From Cloeon dipterum (lineage: Eukaryota > Arthropoda > Insecta > Ephemeroptera > Baetidae), in assembly GCF_949628265.1 (NCBI RefSeq), contig NC_088788.1, positions 31,110,335 through 31,174,334 of the forward strand: 64,000 nt of DNA, given 5' to 3'. Position numbers and translations under genes: made by a program. Position 1 is the stretch's first letter. Every line of letters begins with the position of its first letter. The notes below the pieces were generated by a model. The model was not told the DNA's origin. It saw only the letters and a list, made by a program, of their open reading frames with translations, and ran no database searches. Shown here piece after piece: positions 12,001-23,946 of this stretch.

Positions 12001-15000
12001 GACAGCACTGACAGCAGCTCTTCGTTGCTGAGGAAAAAGAATCGGGGAAAAGCGCGTCTTTTGACGCCCAGGTAGCGCACGACGGCCTGATTCACAGCGT
12101 TCAGCCGCTCGGCGCACAGAGTGAGTTCGTTCAAAGCGTTTTCTCCGCCCGCGAGGTGCATTACGCACATGTCTGCCTCTGCTCTGTGCACCAAACCGCG
12201 CACGGTTGAGTCAACCTAGAAAATAATTTTTAATGCAAGAAATTAAATCTCAGAGAAATACCCAAATTTCTTTTGAAGTAAAGAGAGGGAGTGAAATTTG
12301 AAGACGAAAAAATACAACGCAGCTATAAACCTAGAAAAAAGTGCAGCAAATCTTTCTTTTTGCAGCAGCTTATCATATTGATAAAATTTGTTTCATTCAA
12401 TTTAAGGAGATATGAATTTCTAATTTGCAAATGCATCCGATATTTTTTAAATTAATTTTACCAATTTAAAAAGTTTTGCTTCGTCAGGCATAAAGCGTGA
12501 AGCGTCCTCACAGCACTGGAAAATCGGCGACAAGTGACGCCACTGCTCCTGGACTGAGGCCCAAACAGTGAGCGTTGCGGCCGCCCTCGTCAATTTATTG
12601 TGCCAGGCCCGCAACTCTTGGGCGTGCGGCTTTGCGAAAGCGGAACCTCTCATTGATTGCGTGCGCAGGATTGCGGACGCCAAGGATGCCTGCAAATCTT
12701 CGATTTCGCTCAGCAAACTGCAGTTTTGCTCGGGGTCATTGACGAGACTGAAATGGATGTGTTCCCATTCCTCGCGCATTTGACTCAACTCTTCGTCCAG
12801 CGCCAGTTCTTTCGTGGCGCCGTAACTTATGACTTCACATTTCCTGTGTGGAAAAAAAACTTGAAAGTCTTTATTCCTCCAATTTGAATATTGCTACAAA
12901 CTGAAGTAATTCCGGCGTGAAGGGCAGTTTGAGCATTTTCCGGAGACTTGCCCCCGCATCAGGACATACTTCGCACTTCAAAAGTGCGCTAATTTCGCTC
13001 CAGTGGCGTTGACACAGACATCGGTTGCACAGAACGCGTACCAAAACCAACTGCGATTTGAATTGCTTGATATCCTCCAAGAGCTGGTTACACAATTGAA
13101 GTGGCGCAGGCATATTTCCAGGGTCGTCCAAAGTGCCTTTCAGGCGCCGCGGATTGTTGTCCGCGATTTGCTGCTTGATCATGAATCGAAACTGCTGTTG
13201 CGTTTCTTCAGTTGTCCTATTGGATAGAGTTAAAAAAATTAAAGCACCTTTTATTGAGATCTGTCTTGAATTTAATTTTCCAAGCTTAACAAATTATACC
13301 CCCAAAAAGATATACAAAAAATCATAAATATAATCGCAAATTAAGTTTATCCTCACAGAAGCATTTTGTTAGTGGTGTCCTGGATAGACTCTGCGTCAAG
13401 CTCGTCGAAGGCGCCGTCCATCCACTTGTACAGAGTCGTTCGCCAAGACCGGCATAGACACAACAGGCCCCACACAGGCAGCAGGCAATTTTTAAGCTCG
13501 TCCAATTCGGGGTAGGTAGAAAGAGGGAAGCGGAAAAGGGCCTCTTCAGAGTTGATCCAGGCCGCTTCTTCCTCGAATTCGAGCAGGCGCCGTCGCAGCT
13601 TCCGCGTGTCCTCCAGGTAAGCGTCCACTCTGCTCAAGAGACGCATATCGTTCACCAGTGCCAAGCGAGGCATCGCTTCTTCTAGTTTGCGATTTAGTTG
13701 GTCAGTGCGTTGCTGAAGCAAACGCTCAAACTCCACTCTTTGCTGTTCGAAAAACTGAAATTTAAGTATAGCCAATTAATGAATCGTATGTTTTTAATAA
13801 TTTTCTATATGATAATGAAAAGATTTTCTCTTCGTCGTCTAAAAATAAATTTGAAACACTCGATCGCACTCACGATAGAAGGTTTTCTAGAAGGTGGAGT
13901 AATCATAATATTTCCAGTGTAATTTTTCTTATGTCTAAAGTTAGGCCTTGTTGGCAAAGTTAGCCCCAATTATAATCTCCAAGCCTAATTCAAGACTCAA
14001 TTTTTTTAGTTATGTCTAACAATCAAAATTATGCCTTTTATCCTCTATATATATTTTTCTAATTTAGCTTTCATTCAAAGCACATATTATGGACTTCCAT
14101 TGCCATATAGAATCCCAAGTTTGTGATTTTTTTTCATATGTGTGTCTTAGTAACTTTCTCTAATTTTTTAATTTTATTTTATTATTTGACAGTCTCTATG
14201 GGTTCAGCGAGAAAAGCAAGAAGTTAAATAATTATGCTTTAAATAATTCTCAACAAGTCTCACTGTACCAAATAACTGGAAAAAATACCTCCTCGCTTTT
14301 GACGAAGCACGGTCCAATGTCAGCCAGCCAGCGCAGAGCCTCGGAGTTGAGTGTGCAGTGGTGCGGTGAGAGGAAACGCAGCCGCATCAGCCGGGCCATT
14401 CGTGCTGCGAGCCGAGCAATCCGCGTCTCCAGCTCGGCAATAGTGGTCCTTTGCGCTTCGGCCAGGAACTCCTGCGCCGCCATCAGCTCCGCGGTGGAGC
14501 GCGGCGCCGCCGACGCCCTGGCCGCGATCTCCCTGAACGCGCGGCAGATGCTCTTGGCGTCGCGCTGGTGCAGACGCTCCATGCGGGCCACCACGGTCTG
14601 GATGGCCCCTTTGGCCACCCGCTCCAGCTCCTCCAGCAAACACTCCTTGCGCAGGATCACCAGCTCGCCGATCTCCTCAGGGGCTTCCTCCAGCACGCGC
14701 GACAGGCAGGTTTGGAGGAAGGCGACTCGCTCGCCCAACGCCTCGAAATCGTCCTCGACGGGTATGGGGTCTCGTGTCAGCGGCTCAAAGCGCGCGTGCA
14801 GGGCCACCAGGTGCGCCCGGGGCGCGGCCAGGTGACGCTCGAGGATGCGGGACATCTGAGCGTGCGTCTCCACTTCGTAGCGTGCATCCTCTTCAACCAG
14901 CATTCCTCCACAGCAGCGCCAGATCTAAAAAAATTAAAACAAGTTCTGTGACGCATTGACTGGCAAAAAATTTTAAGACAATAATTGAATTGAAACAGTT

Positions 15001-16734
15001 TGAATGAAATCATTATGTTACAGGGAGGTAAATTTATGATTAGACAAAATCTGGTCAGTCTTGCAAGGTTGCGAGCCCTATTTTCGAAATGGTGGCATCA
15101 ATAAATAATTTTTAGACTTAAGAATTTAAGTGGATTAATAATTTCCCTTAAAAGTTTTCATGATATATGGTATAACTGAAAAAATATTCTTACAAATCAT
15201 GATATTTCGAAACGAAGGTAAGGAGAATATCGATTTCAACCTTAGCAAAAATCGAATATTGCATTTTGTAACGCTAAAATGAAAAAAAAAGGATTTTCTA
15301 AGAGCCTTCAATAATTTTTATCCATATTGGTATTCAAAAATTAGGAGTAAAAAATTTTACTTTTAGCTAGTATGTTTTAATCAAAATTACAGGGTGTTGC
15401 TCCGGTTGAGGCTATAGCAAATTAACATGTCAAATTGATTGAATTAAATCACAATATGCGCTGAACAAATAAAATGGAAAAACTCATGATATACAAAAGT
15501 TAGGAAAACTTTAAAACCCGCGCTTTAGAGACTGTAAAAAAGGTTTTATCCTATAGTCAGCACATTTAAGCTTTTATTGCTGAAAACGATTTATTGGTTG
15601 GAACCCATCCTGCACGAAAATAACGTGCAAGATAATTTTCCTCTTAAAATTTCACTCATATAGCTGCCCATCAGTCAATACATGCAAAGAGTAGAGCCAT
15701 TTATGGTTAACTTTTCCATTTTGTTTATTATTGTTATTTTGCAGTGGTTTCATTTTTGTTTAAAGGCGAAAGTTAAAAAAGCTCTCTCATCTTAATATAT
15801 TTTTATCTCTTTTGAACTGTGTCTTGCCAGTAAAAAATAATATCATAACAGCATCGTCTGCGAAATTCTACTTACCACTGAAATGAAAGAATCGAAGGTG
15901 GTGCAGAATTCCACCTCAGACGGTTCCGTCCCGTTCATGTCGGCCTGGACGACGATCAGAGGTGGACGCGTGTCCAGCGTCTCCAGCAGTCTGCACACGC
16001 TCCTGCGAGCCATCTGGGACACCTGGACGCGCACCATTTGCTCGATGAGACGCGCGAGTCGCTGGTCGCGCTGCGCACTGACGCGCGCCTCCTGTGCCCA
16101 GCCCTTACGCAGGACGTCGGCCCGGCGCTCGGCAGCCTCGCGCCACTGACGCGATGCCTCGAAGACGTCGTCCGACTCTACGTCGTCCAGCGTCACCAGG
16201 AAGTGCGGCACGCGAGCCTGCGCGGCGCTCAGAGCTCGGCGGGCCGCCTCTGAGAAAATGCGCAACTCTTTTGCGATGCGGCCGCGGTTTTTCATAAACT
16301 CGAAAAAGTGATCTGATTTTCCAGAATTTTTCCTGTCTCAAAAAAAATTATTTTACCCTAGAGTGCCTTTTTATGCGTAACAATTTTAGTTTTAAAATGA
16401 AATTTTATTGTGGTTCAGCATCAGCAGGGCCACTCTGCGCCATACATTAAAATTTGCCATACATATTAACACAAATGAAAAGTAAAAGAAGGGTGAAACA
16501 AAGTGTTTATTTAATACATCTTGAAGAATCATGTTCTTATTTGAATTGAAATGAACGGTTCTCTTTCAGTCTTATATGTACTTACCATTCTCTTGGAAGT
16601 GTCGCTATGCTTCCAAATGTGTACTGAACTGCACAGTGCAGTGATACCTTTTTGTGCTCATCTTGCACCTCCCTCAGATTCGAGCTCAACTCCGCAAGTT
16701 GGCGTTTGCTCAGCTTCCCATTCCTGACACTCAG
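1..16734 (-). CDS. Axonemal dynein heavy chain, DNAH3/7/12-like, divergent (partial)
   Basis: A ciliary or flagellar motor heavy chain, cut by the left edge. I find 22 exons, at about 16734-16587, 16332-15876, 14924-14289, 13755-13357, 13216-12902, 12843-12462, 12215-11631, 11574-11405, 11358-11086, 9697-9458, 9385-9240, 8599-8067, 8009-7796, 7737-7556, 7479-7216, 5913-5028, 4758-4607, 4552-4305, 3894-3279, 2068-1911, 1573-1166 and 125-1. In order they give tail, linker (KRRAFPRFFFLSNEELL), AAA1 (GPACCGKSS, then LLDEVHQ), AAA2 (GPPGSGKTS, FDGPLDSWWVENLQ), AAA3 (GPKDSGKSS built across an intron), AAA4 (GPLGRGRRT), then a stalk and microtubule-binding region (VKSMKNPP, DYWGPSKKLLGDI, AAEGLCKWVRAMDMYD) and CC2 (RAEKLIGGLGGER). 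The stalk resembles DNAH3/7/12. AAA1 is diverged. Two introns (from 11404 and 7215) start with GC. The N-terminal 200 or more residues were not found. Confidence 0.9.
6724..7197. mobile_element. Foldback/MITE-like element with long inverted repeats and TTAA flanks
   Basis: Two arms of about 205 bp (6724-6928 and 6993-7197) are near-perfect reverse complements around a loop of about 64 bp. The ends read AGGCCCACTTTG on the left and, reverse-complemented, AAGCCCACTTTG on the right. Both sides are flanked by TTAA (6720-6723 and 7198-7201), the target duplication typical of piggyBac-type transposition. It carries no coding capacity and lies in the dynein intron 5914-7215, only 13 bp inside the 5' splice site. 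The arms create mirror-image open frames that should not be read as genes. The family assignment rests only on the TTAA duplication. Confidence 0.75.
10298..10305 (+). promoter_or_regulatory. TATA-like box of the nested Gly-rich gene
   Basis: TATTTAAA lies 57 bp upstream of the nested gene's ATG. An initiator-like TCACTT sits about 30 bp downstream, near 10329. This spacing is usual for insect TATA promoters of strongly expressed secreted-protein genes. Confidence 0.55.
10355..10710 (+). CDS. Small Gly/Tyr-rich secreted protein nested in a dynein intron
   Basis: There are two exons, 10355-10372 and 10444-10710, giving 94 aa. Exon 1 encodes MKTCVT, and its donor reads ACT|GTGAGT. The joined start (MKTCVTLLLLVIAASALALP) is a clear signal peptide, probably cleaved after ALA. 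The mature part starts PAPEPQKKPEARLFG and continues as Gly/Ser/Tyr-rich low complexity (GLGGLGSS, WGGGSPWSGG, PPGYYGY), ending in WGGAGGGRF. This composition is common in insect cuticular, salivary or antimicrobial-type secreted proteins, but no named domain is visible. The gene lies wholly inside dynein intron 11085-9698, on the opposite strand, with its own TATA-like box. The function is not assigned. Confidence 0.75.
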
Positions 16735-17687
16735 CTGAAATAAAAAACTTCCTCGTTTTTCTTAGACTTTGGTCCTGCGATCGGAAAGCGCAAAACGGGA
16801 TCTTAAATTTAGCAAAAGAGTCAATTTCAGTTCAATTAAGAAATTGTGTAGATTGTGAAGTCATAAATGGCCCAATTTCATTTGGCGCCTTTTAATTTGC
16901 GGGCTTCCCAAGCAATGTGATAGGCTTTTTCATCCCCTCTGAAAAATTCTGCACCAATAAGGAAGTTAGTGTGAAAGGAAGGTGTGACCTGTGTAGTATT
17001 GTTGTGATAGGTAAAAACTTTGGCTCTTCTTTGACCAGCAGTAGAGAAAGAGAGTTGTTCATGATCAAGAAGACGCCAAGAAGATACGAAAAAATATTAA
17101 TATAATTATTTACTTGATGTTCAAGCAAACAGAAAACTCAGAAAATACATATGCTGACTTTACAATAGCTGCTGCCAACCCAGTCACTTGATTCACGGGG
17201 AGTAATTGGTAAGCGTTACGAAGCTAGTTCGAAGACTGAATTATTATACAACTCAGGTAGAGTTGATCAAAATTGAGGTTTTTTTTATTATTTATTTTAT
17301 TATCATTTTCTGTCTTTTAAGATGTTAGGGCTGGCTGCTCACGTAAATGTAATTAAATCGAACTAAATACCTAATACTTGTGATTACTAGTATTTTATAA
17401 CATTACATACTACTTCCTTTTTAATTCAACTCGTTTTTATCATTTGTTTTCTTTGCGTTTTTTCTACATATCTTTGCCAGTTTCCTATTTTTACTATTCA
17501 ACCAAGAAAGCAATATCAAATAAATGAATATGCAAAAATATAAAAACAACACTTTTTTAGAAAAAAGTTCCCATTTTTGGTATAGGTAGAAAAATCTTAT
17601 GAAAATACACGCATTTTTGTGATAATTTGCCACAAAACATTTTCTTGATTTCCTTTAAAAAAATATTTGATCCCCACAGATAAAGCA
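16735..17687. other. Spacer between dynein 5' side and ankyrin/SOCS gene
   Basis: This is AT-rich sequence of about 950 bp. It may hold an unrecognised upstream dynein exon on the minus strand. It also holds the 5'UTR and an intron of the ankyrin gene, because a good acceptor (TCCCCACAG) ends at 17679, just before that gene's ATG. Short open frames here on both strands look like chance and match nothing I know. Confidence 0.4.
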
Positions 17688-19577
17688 ATGCCTAAAAAAG
17701 ACATCAACTCTGCCGGCGCTGAATGCTCCAGGGCCAGGGTGAGGACAAGGAGCATCTTACGAAACAGTGAAATCCACAGACAAACATCGGAGATGCACAA
17801 AGCCATTCAATTCAGGGACTTGCAAGCCATGAAAATTCTGATGCAAAATAAGATGGATTATTTTTGTGTTGGGGATGGACTCAACTGTTTTATACTTGCT
17901 GCTTTGACTGAAAGAGGGAGTGAAAATTGTAAATGGCAACTAGTTCTTGACATGTTGGAAATCGACCTTAGAGGAATTACGTCCGAAAATGAAGGTTTAT
18001 CTCCCGCATCGTTTAAATGATTTTGATTATCTTGCATTTTTCGATTTTGTTCCAGATGGGTCCTCCTTGCTCATGTACTTTGCGAATTGTCCACTTAAAA
18101 TAAGGCACCTTGTATCCCTTGGAGCAAATTTAAATCACGTCGACAAGGCAGGGAACAGTGTATTAATGAGGTCGTATCAGCATAGAAACCCTGATTGCAA
18201 GGTGATAAAATTTATAACTCTCGTACTCTCAAGACAGATTATGCTGACAGAACTGAATTTTTAGGCCTTTTTGGAGCTGCTGAAGCTCGGTGCCGATCCA
18301 AATGTGCCACCAAATTGTGGTCATGATAACTTGATTGAGTTCATGTTAAGTTCATACCACTGTTTAAACTTGGTTGGAAAAGAAGCTGCACGAAAATGTC
18401 TAAGCCATATTTTGCAACCAGAATATTTTGACAAAATTAGCGATTCGCAATTCAAAGCCAATCCCATCTTCAAATTCATCGTGGAATTGTGCGACGGAGC
18501 TTTTGGGGACTTGCATTGCCATAGTAACTTTTGGATTGAGTTCCTTAAAACCTTGCCCAGGACTAAACTCCTAAAACATGTGAACTCCAGCAAATACCAG
18601 TCAGATGAATGGACACATTTTAAGGAATTTTGGGATATCTCTGATTCCTTTTTGATGGACCCTTTGAGCTTTTTTTACTTTTCCATGTGCATTTTTGGCT
18701 GCTCCAGACAAAGGCAGGATGATTATCAGTGGTCAGTCAACATGATTCAAGAAATGTCCACGTTTTTGTTGCACTATGGATTCTATGTCAGTGATTCCCC
18801 TAATGTTTTGCCACCGGGACTGGCATTGATGTACAATGTAACCCAACGAAATTTGAGCAATCCATTGGAACAACGTGTACCAAGAGGGCTAATCCTTGTG
18901 CTTCTCCAAGGTATAGATTTAACCATTATTTAATTGATTATTATTTTTTTGAATTATTGATTGCAGAAAACATTCCCAGACTCTTGGTTAATGGGGATAA
19001 AATATTAGCGCTGATGACACCCTTTTTTCTGGGAAACGGACCTGAATTTAATAATATGATTCTGAAAATTTTGAGGACCCTTCCAAACAATCCTGCTTTG
19101 ATTTTTCGCAATGGCGTGGTCAAGTACATAGCTGGGCTGGATGATATTGGAATCACAGAAAATACTGAAGATGCCCAAAAGTTGGGTAAGGAATAATCTT
19201 TTACAATCATGATGGAAACAATATATTTGAACATATACGCTCTTCCAGTTGACAATGTTAATCAACTGATAGAGGGAAATCTCTGCCAAGCAGATGCTGT
19301 GCTTCTTTCACATTATAAAGTACATCTAAAACTAAATGAAATTTCTTTGGATGGAAGTTGTGAGTAAATTTAAAAAATTTCGAATTGTTACTTTATATTT
19401 AGATCTTTAGCAGGGTTTCCAGTAACTCTTCAGGAACTTTGCCGGAGGCTAATTCGAGACCAAATTCACTGTTCACTCAAGAACAAAGGTGGAGATTTGT
19501 CTTGCAGTATCAAAAATTTAGGTGATATGAGCTATATCTCGTCTCCCTTGGTCAAATATTTACTTGTGTTTCAATAA
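17688..19577 (+). CDS. Ankyrin-repeat protein with C-terminal SOCS box-like segment
   Basis: There are six exons: 17688-17994, 18056-18201, 18265-18910, 18967-19185, 19249-19359 and 19414-19577. All phases close, giving 530 aa. Ankyrin-type helices are visible: HKAIQFRDLQAMKILMQ near residue 45, then GSSLLMYFAN, IRHLVSLGANLNHVDKAGN and FLELLKLGADPNVPPNCG around residues 105-175. The middle is helical and not recognised. The C-terminus (FPVTLQELCRRLIRDQI, then SPLVKYLLVFQ and stop) matches a SOCS box, the element that recruits Elongin B/C and a Cullin-5 ligase. By family knowledge the protein would be a substrate adaptor for ubiquitination. The target is unknown. The repeats are few and diverged, so the ankyrin call is firmer than a specific ASB orthology. 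Confidence 0.75.
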
Positions 19578-19725
19578 ACTAAATGCTCAACAGATAAATT
19601 TAAGTACTTTTGTCAGCTGACCTCTTTATCATAAACTAGCTCAAATTTCCTCAACCCGTAAGAATGAATGGAAACATTGCTATTTTCATTAAGTATTCCC
19701 ATGATTGATTATAATTTTTAAAGAT

Positions 19726-20002
19726 TCAAACCTTGCTTATCTGATACGCAGTTGGTATTGTCAATGTGTACTTGACATCCTCTGCTGCCATTACCCCTTG
19801 CAATGTAGATAGCAGTTCCTCCCTGTCAATGGAAAGGCAGCGGTCCTTAAGGCGTATGCCGCGTCCTTCATATTTGGGCCTCCTACTCTTTCTGAGGAAA
19901 AATCAATTACTCTAGAGCTGTTGATCCTGTGCGCTATGAATTTTACATGGCTTTTGGAACTCTTTCTTTCTTTTTCTTCAGGTATTTAAATATATCTTCC
20001 AT
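19726..20002 (-). CDS. Small 73-aa protein, unrecognised
   Basis: Two exons, 20002-19947 and 19891-19726, are joined across a 55-bp GT-AG intron (GCCAT|GTAAAA, CCTCAG|A). The phase closes to a 73-aa protein. It starts MEDIFKYLKKKKERVPKAI, continues SRRPKYEGRGIRLKDRCLSI, and ends with YTLTIPTAYQISKV and a stop. It is basic at the N-terminus, with no signal peptide or membrane segment. I do not recognise the family. Support for a real gene is the clean short intron, normal codon use and the compact position between the ankyrin gene's 3' end and URB2. Expression evidence would settle it. Confidence 0.55.
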
Positions 20003-20220
20003 TGCTCACTTATTCGTGTTAAAAACTGTTTCCATAGAAACAGCGTAATATAAGCTATTAAACGCGGGGACTTGAATGCCAGAATCTAAGCTCATGTGAT
20101 GGAGATTGTGAATAGTTCTAACTTATCTCTTCAGGAAAAAGGTCTCAAGGGAAGGAAACTATATTTTCTATGTATATTTAAAATTTATTATATACAAATC
20201 AATATGAAAAATATATACTA

Positions 20221-23200
20221 TTAAACATATTTTTCTATTTTCTTCTTTTCCGCCAACTGGGCGTGCAGCATTTGTTGACAGGCGGGTGTAGAAGCTCGCA
20301 GCAAAAACAATTCGCCGTGCTCATCGCAAAGGCGCAGCAATGACTGCAGATATCTCTCAAAATGAACCTAGCACACATTGTTCAATAATTTGAAACTAGC
20401 AAAATATTTACAACTTACTTTGACGCTTGGGTGTATCGATTTTGATTCAAACAAGCCTAAAACGTCAGCGGCGTAGTAAGGTGCGACTCGAGCAAAGTCC
20501 TTTTTATATCTCGCCATGGCAACTCCCATTCCTTCGATTAAGTGAGCAACCTCAGCAGTTGTTTCATCATCCTGCGCTTCGATAACAGCCAAGCAGATGC
20601 TCTGCAATTTTAGTTGGACAACAGCCAGTCTGTCCACCGTGAGAGCACCCCTAGAGGTGATGAACGCATTCAAACAAACAGCAGTAGCCTTCAAGGTTCT
20701 GACGTCCTTCAGGTTGAATTGCAGCATTCTGGTGAAAATGGCATCAGCTGTAAATGCGTCAATAGCTGCTTTGCTCTTGATGAGCTCCGTCAATTGCTCG
20801 GGCGTGGCGCTGCTGACATTCGAGCAACTCTCGTATAAGGAGCTAGCTTCGACCTTAATTTCATTATCTTGAGCAATTTTTCGCAAGCATTCTTGCATTT
20901 TGGAGTCAAGCTTCATGGTCTGCAAAACAATATATGTCATGACATCTTTAGTTGGATAAAATGTAAATTCAAGCACATACCATGAAGTGTTTAACTGCAG
21001 ATACAGCCAATGGCTTCAAAGGTTTCTTTAAAGCAGCAAAATTAGAAACTGTTGGCTTCTCCTTTTGGAACAAGGCGCAGGCAAACTTATCAAGCAGACT
21101 GGAATACAAAACGATCTTACATTTGAACAATTTAATATTTTGATTACCTACTCATTATTGGCGTCAACTGGAGCTTTATTTGCCCAAGCTAAAAGTTTGT
21201 CCATGTCAAACTTCCTTTCAAGATCACACAGCAGACGAATGAAGACAGGAATTGCTTCACTCCAATCATTTTTCATTCCATGACAAGCAGCCAAAAGAGA
21301 CGTGGCACTAAGCAGCCGCAGAGTGTGGTCTGTCAGATGAAGCTGGCCAAAGGCACGCACAAATTGAAGGACTTCTCCCTTTGGCTTCACATCTGGCGCG
21401 CTCATGGCATCACAAGGCGTTTCAGCTTGTTTGAGAGTCATGTTTCCCAAGACGCCGCTTGCAATGTCTTTTTCCTTCATGGCTCTCAACAGGGCCAAGG
21501 CGACGTGGTTTTCAAAGTAGTCGCTGAATGTACGGTTTGGCGATTGCATGAGGGAGGCAGCGAGTAAGTCCACCACCTTAGTTAAGGTGGACTTCTTCAG
21601 CTTCTCCGTCAACAGTTCCAAAGAGGTGGACAGATGGCCCATGCTGCAGCTGGCCAGCATTAGAGCAGCAGCCTCCTGTTGCTCTTTGTCCATTTCCAGT
21701 TCCAGAAGAGTTGTCGCTCGAACCGTTTGGTCTACAAGGGTAGACTAAGAACAAACCGTTAGTAATCAAGGATTTGGTTAATAGCTCTTGAATACGCACA
21801 ATTAGGTCTCTGCAGTTTTCATGTGTGAGTGCTTTGTTGGCGAGAGCTGGCCAATCTGAGACAAATGGAAGGAGCAAACTGAAGTCCAGGAGATTTGACC
21901 CAACTGATCGAATATTTTCTTGATCACCATAATAATGCAGAAAGAGAAGTTTCATTTCAGCATAAGTAGAGCAGACACGCAAATATGCAGACAAAAATTC
22001 TGGGTCAGAATCATTGCTTTCAGCCATGCTTGCGTATTTCTCTAGTACAGTGGACGCTTGCAGGAGAATGGACATGAATTTGTCTCTAACCAAATCAGGA
22101 GTATTATGCTGAGCTGCTTTAGAAGCTTTAAGCAAACTTGAGAGCAGTGGCTCAGTTGAGGAAAAGAAGGCACAATCTGAAATAATTCCATTGTTTAATT
22201 TGGCAGGGTATTACAGGACTATAATAATTTTAAGTTTATGTAAATAGAATTGTATATAGAATGGAGGAAATTAAAAATGTCGCACCTGTCTTAGACTCCA
22301 GATGGAAAAGTAGCCCTGTAATAGCAGCAGCTAGTATTTTTGAGGGCCAGGATAGCGCTGATAAACCAAGTGCTTTTGGAAATCGAACAAATGTTGGGGC
22401 CTCTTCGCTCTTCATTCCTTCCATGACTTTTGACACCAATTTGTGCGGACGTTGTTCCTTCTCAGCCGCAGATAAGCTCTCAGTTAGAAGGTCATCTAGA
22501 TCGCTACTTTCCACCAAGTGACCCATGAGCCTAGGTATTAAAGACTCAAACAGAAGAAAATCCAACTTGGCCAGGGGTCTGAAAGCAGCTATCAAACTTT
22601 TTGATTTGTCATTAGACAAGCAGCTGTCAAAGAGTATAGACAACCATTCCCTGTTCTCCACAGACTCTATGTTGGCTAGCGCTTTGCCAATGGACTCTTC
22701 ATCATTTTTAGTGCTGGCAATCAGGGCCACAATAAATTCCTCGGTTTTGGTATCTCTTTTTCCATATTTGGCGGCAATGACTCTTGACGCCAGACCCACT
22801 GTCTTTGGGGTCACTTTATTTTTCAGGTGGTCCAATATCTCTTGGCCATTGGAAATAACCGAAGCGAGTTGCTGAACAGACTCATCATCAACCTCAATTT
22901 CAGATAAGGAATTAAAGAAAGGCGCCAAGGAGAGAGGTGCTGGAGATCGCCGGGCACAACAGACTGCTGCCTTTAAGGTCAAAATGTCAGGTTTCAAAAA
23001 GAGTGTCTTGCACATTGCATGAAACTCTTGGGGTCGAGCGGCCAAATAATTAGATGTTTGCAAATCATGCAACAGGAGCCGGCCGCTTTCAGCATCTTTA
23101 GCGGCAACCTGCACCAGTTTTTTCCTGATAGTTGGTCGCAACGATACCCTGACGAATTGATCGCTCCTTAAGCACTCGCGTAAGGCGTCCCATGATTCCT

Positions 23201-23466
23201 GGCGACAAAGTGCCTCGATGACGGCTTCCTCTTTTCGAGGCACACGCACATGTGGAGACTCAAATATCTTCACTGCCAGTCGAAGCCGCTTCTCCGGTGG
23301 CCCGAGATCTGCGGTAGAAAGGCGCCGTCGGAGTTCTAAGGGAAAGAAAATAATAAAATAACATGTTTATCATCATTGCTATTTTCCAAAATGAAGATAT
23401 TTTACTTCGAGCTTGTAAATATTTTCGAAAAATATAACTTGTGTACATACCTGCCGCAAGAGCCAT
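20221..23466 (-). CDS. URB2: Urb2/Npa2-family ribosome biogenesis protein
   Basis: There are seven exons: 23466-23451, 23335-22286, 22176-21800, 21744-21152, 21098-20981, 20919-20419 and 20367-20221. They sum to 933 aa with all phases closed. The protein begins MALAAELRRRLSTADLGPPE. It is a long helical-repeat protein without membrane segments. The diagnostic part is the C-terminus: a run RYKKDFARVAPYYAADVLGL followed by IHPSVK, then HFERYLQSLLRLCDEHG. This matches the Urb2/Npa2 C-terminal domain (conserved core LHPSVK, then a terminal helical pair). By family knowledge it acts in the nucleolus in early 60S pre-rRNA processing. It is shorter than the vertebrate orthologues. It is transcribed away from CCDC47 across a 480-bp shared upstream region. 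Confidence 0.75.
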
Positions 23467-23946
23467 TATTTCACTCTGGCCGTGTTTGCTGTTTGCGACC
23501 ACATGGCTTGAAAGGCTTCTTACTGGTCAGTTAAGCCAACCATATAGATTTTATTTATTCGGAGTAAAACACGTCTCAACGGCCCACCAGAAATTTGTAA
23601 AGCTAAATATCTATTTTTTCTTCAAAAGATAAGGTTTTTGAGGAAACATGCTTGAAAATAATATTCTATTTTATGTAATTTTTATTTTCATCTCAGTCGT
23701 TGAGGGATTAAAGCATTGGTAACACTGCTTTTCACTGCATTGCATGCGTCAGCTGTTTTCAATATGACTGCGGTCAGATAAAATCACAAGACTCACGACT
23801 GTGCAAAACATCTAAACATACATACCTAGATACCTGTTTAGTAGTACTCTTGTTGTTAAAATATAAAAGTTATTTTCAGAACGAACGCGCGACCAACCGA
23901 ACCTGGTCGCATCTGCAAAACTTTTTAGTAACGTATTCTAGTCGAA
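23467..23946. promoter_or_regulatory. Shared divergent promoter region of URB2 and CCDC47
   Basis: There are 480 bp between the two divergent start codons, and this must contain both 5'UTRs and core promoters. I see no clear TATA box. Two housekeeping genes head to head at this distance are usually co-expressed, but that is inference. Confidence 0.5.

Noticed and set aside
14299-14951. Long plus-strand frames opposite the dynein tail exon
   Set aside because: Antisense shadows, low complexity and no family match.
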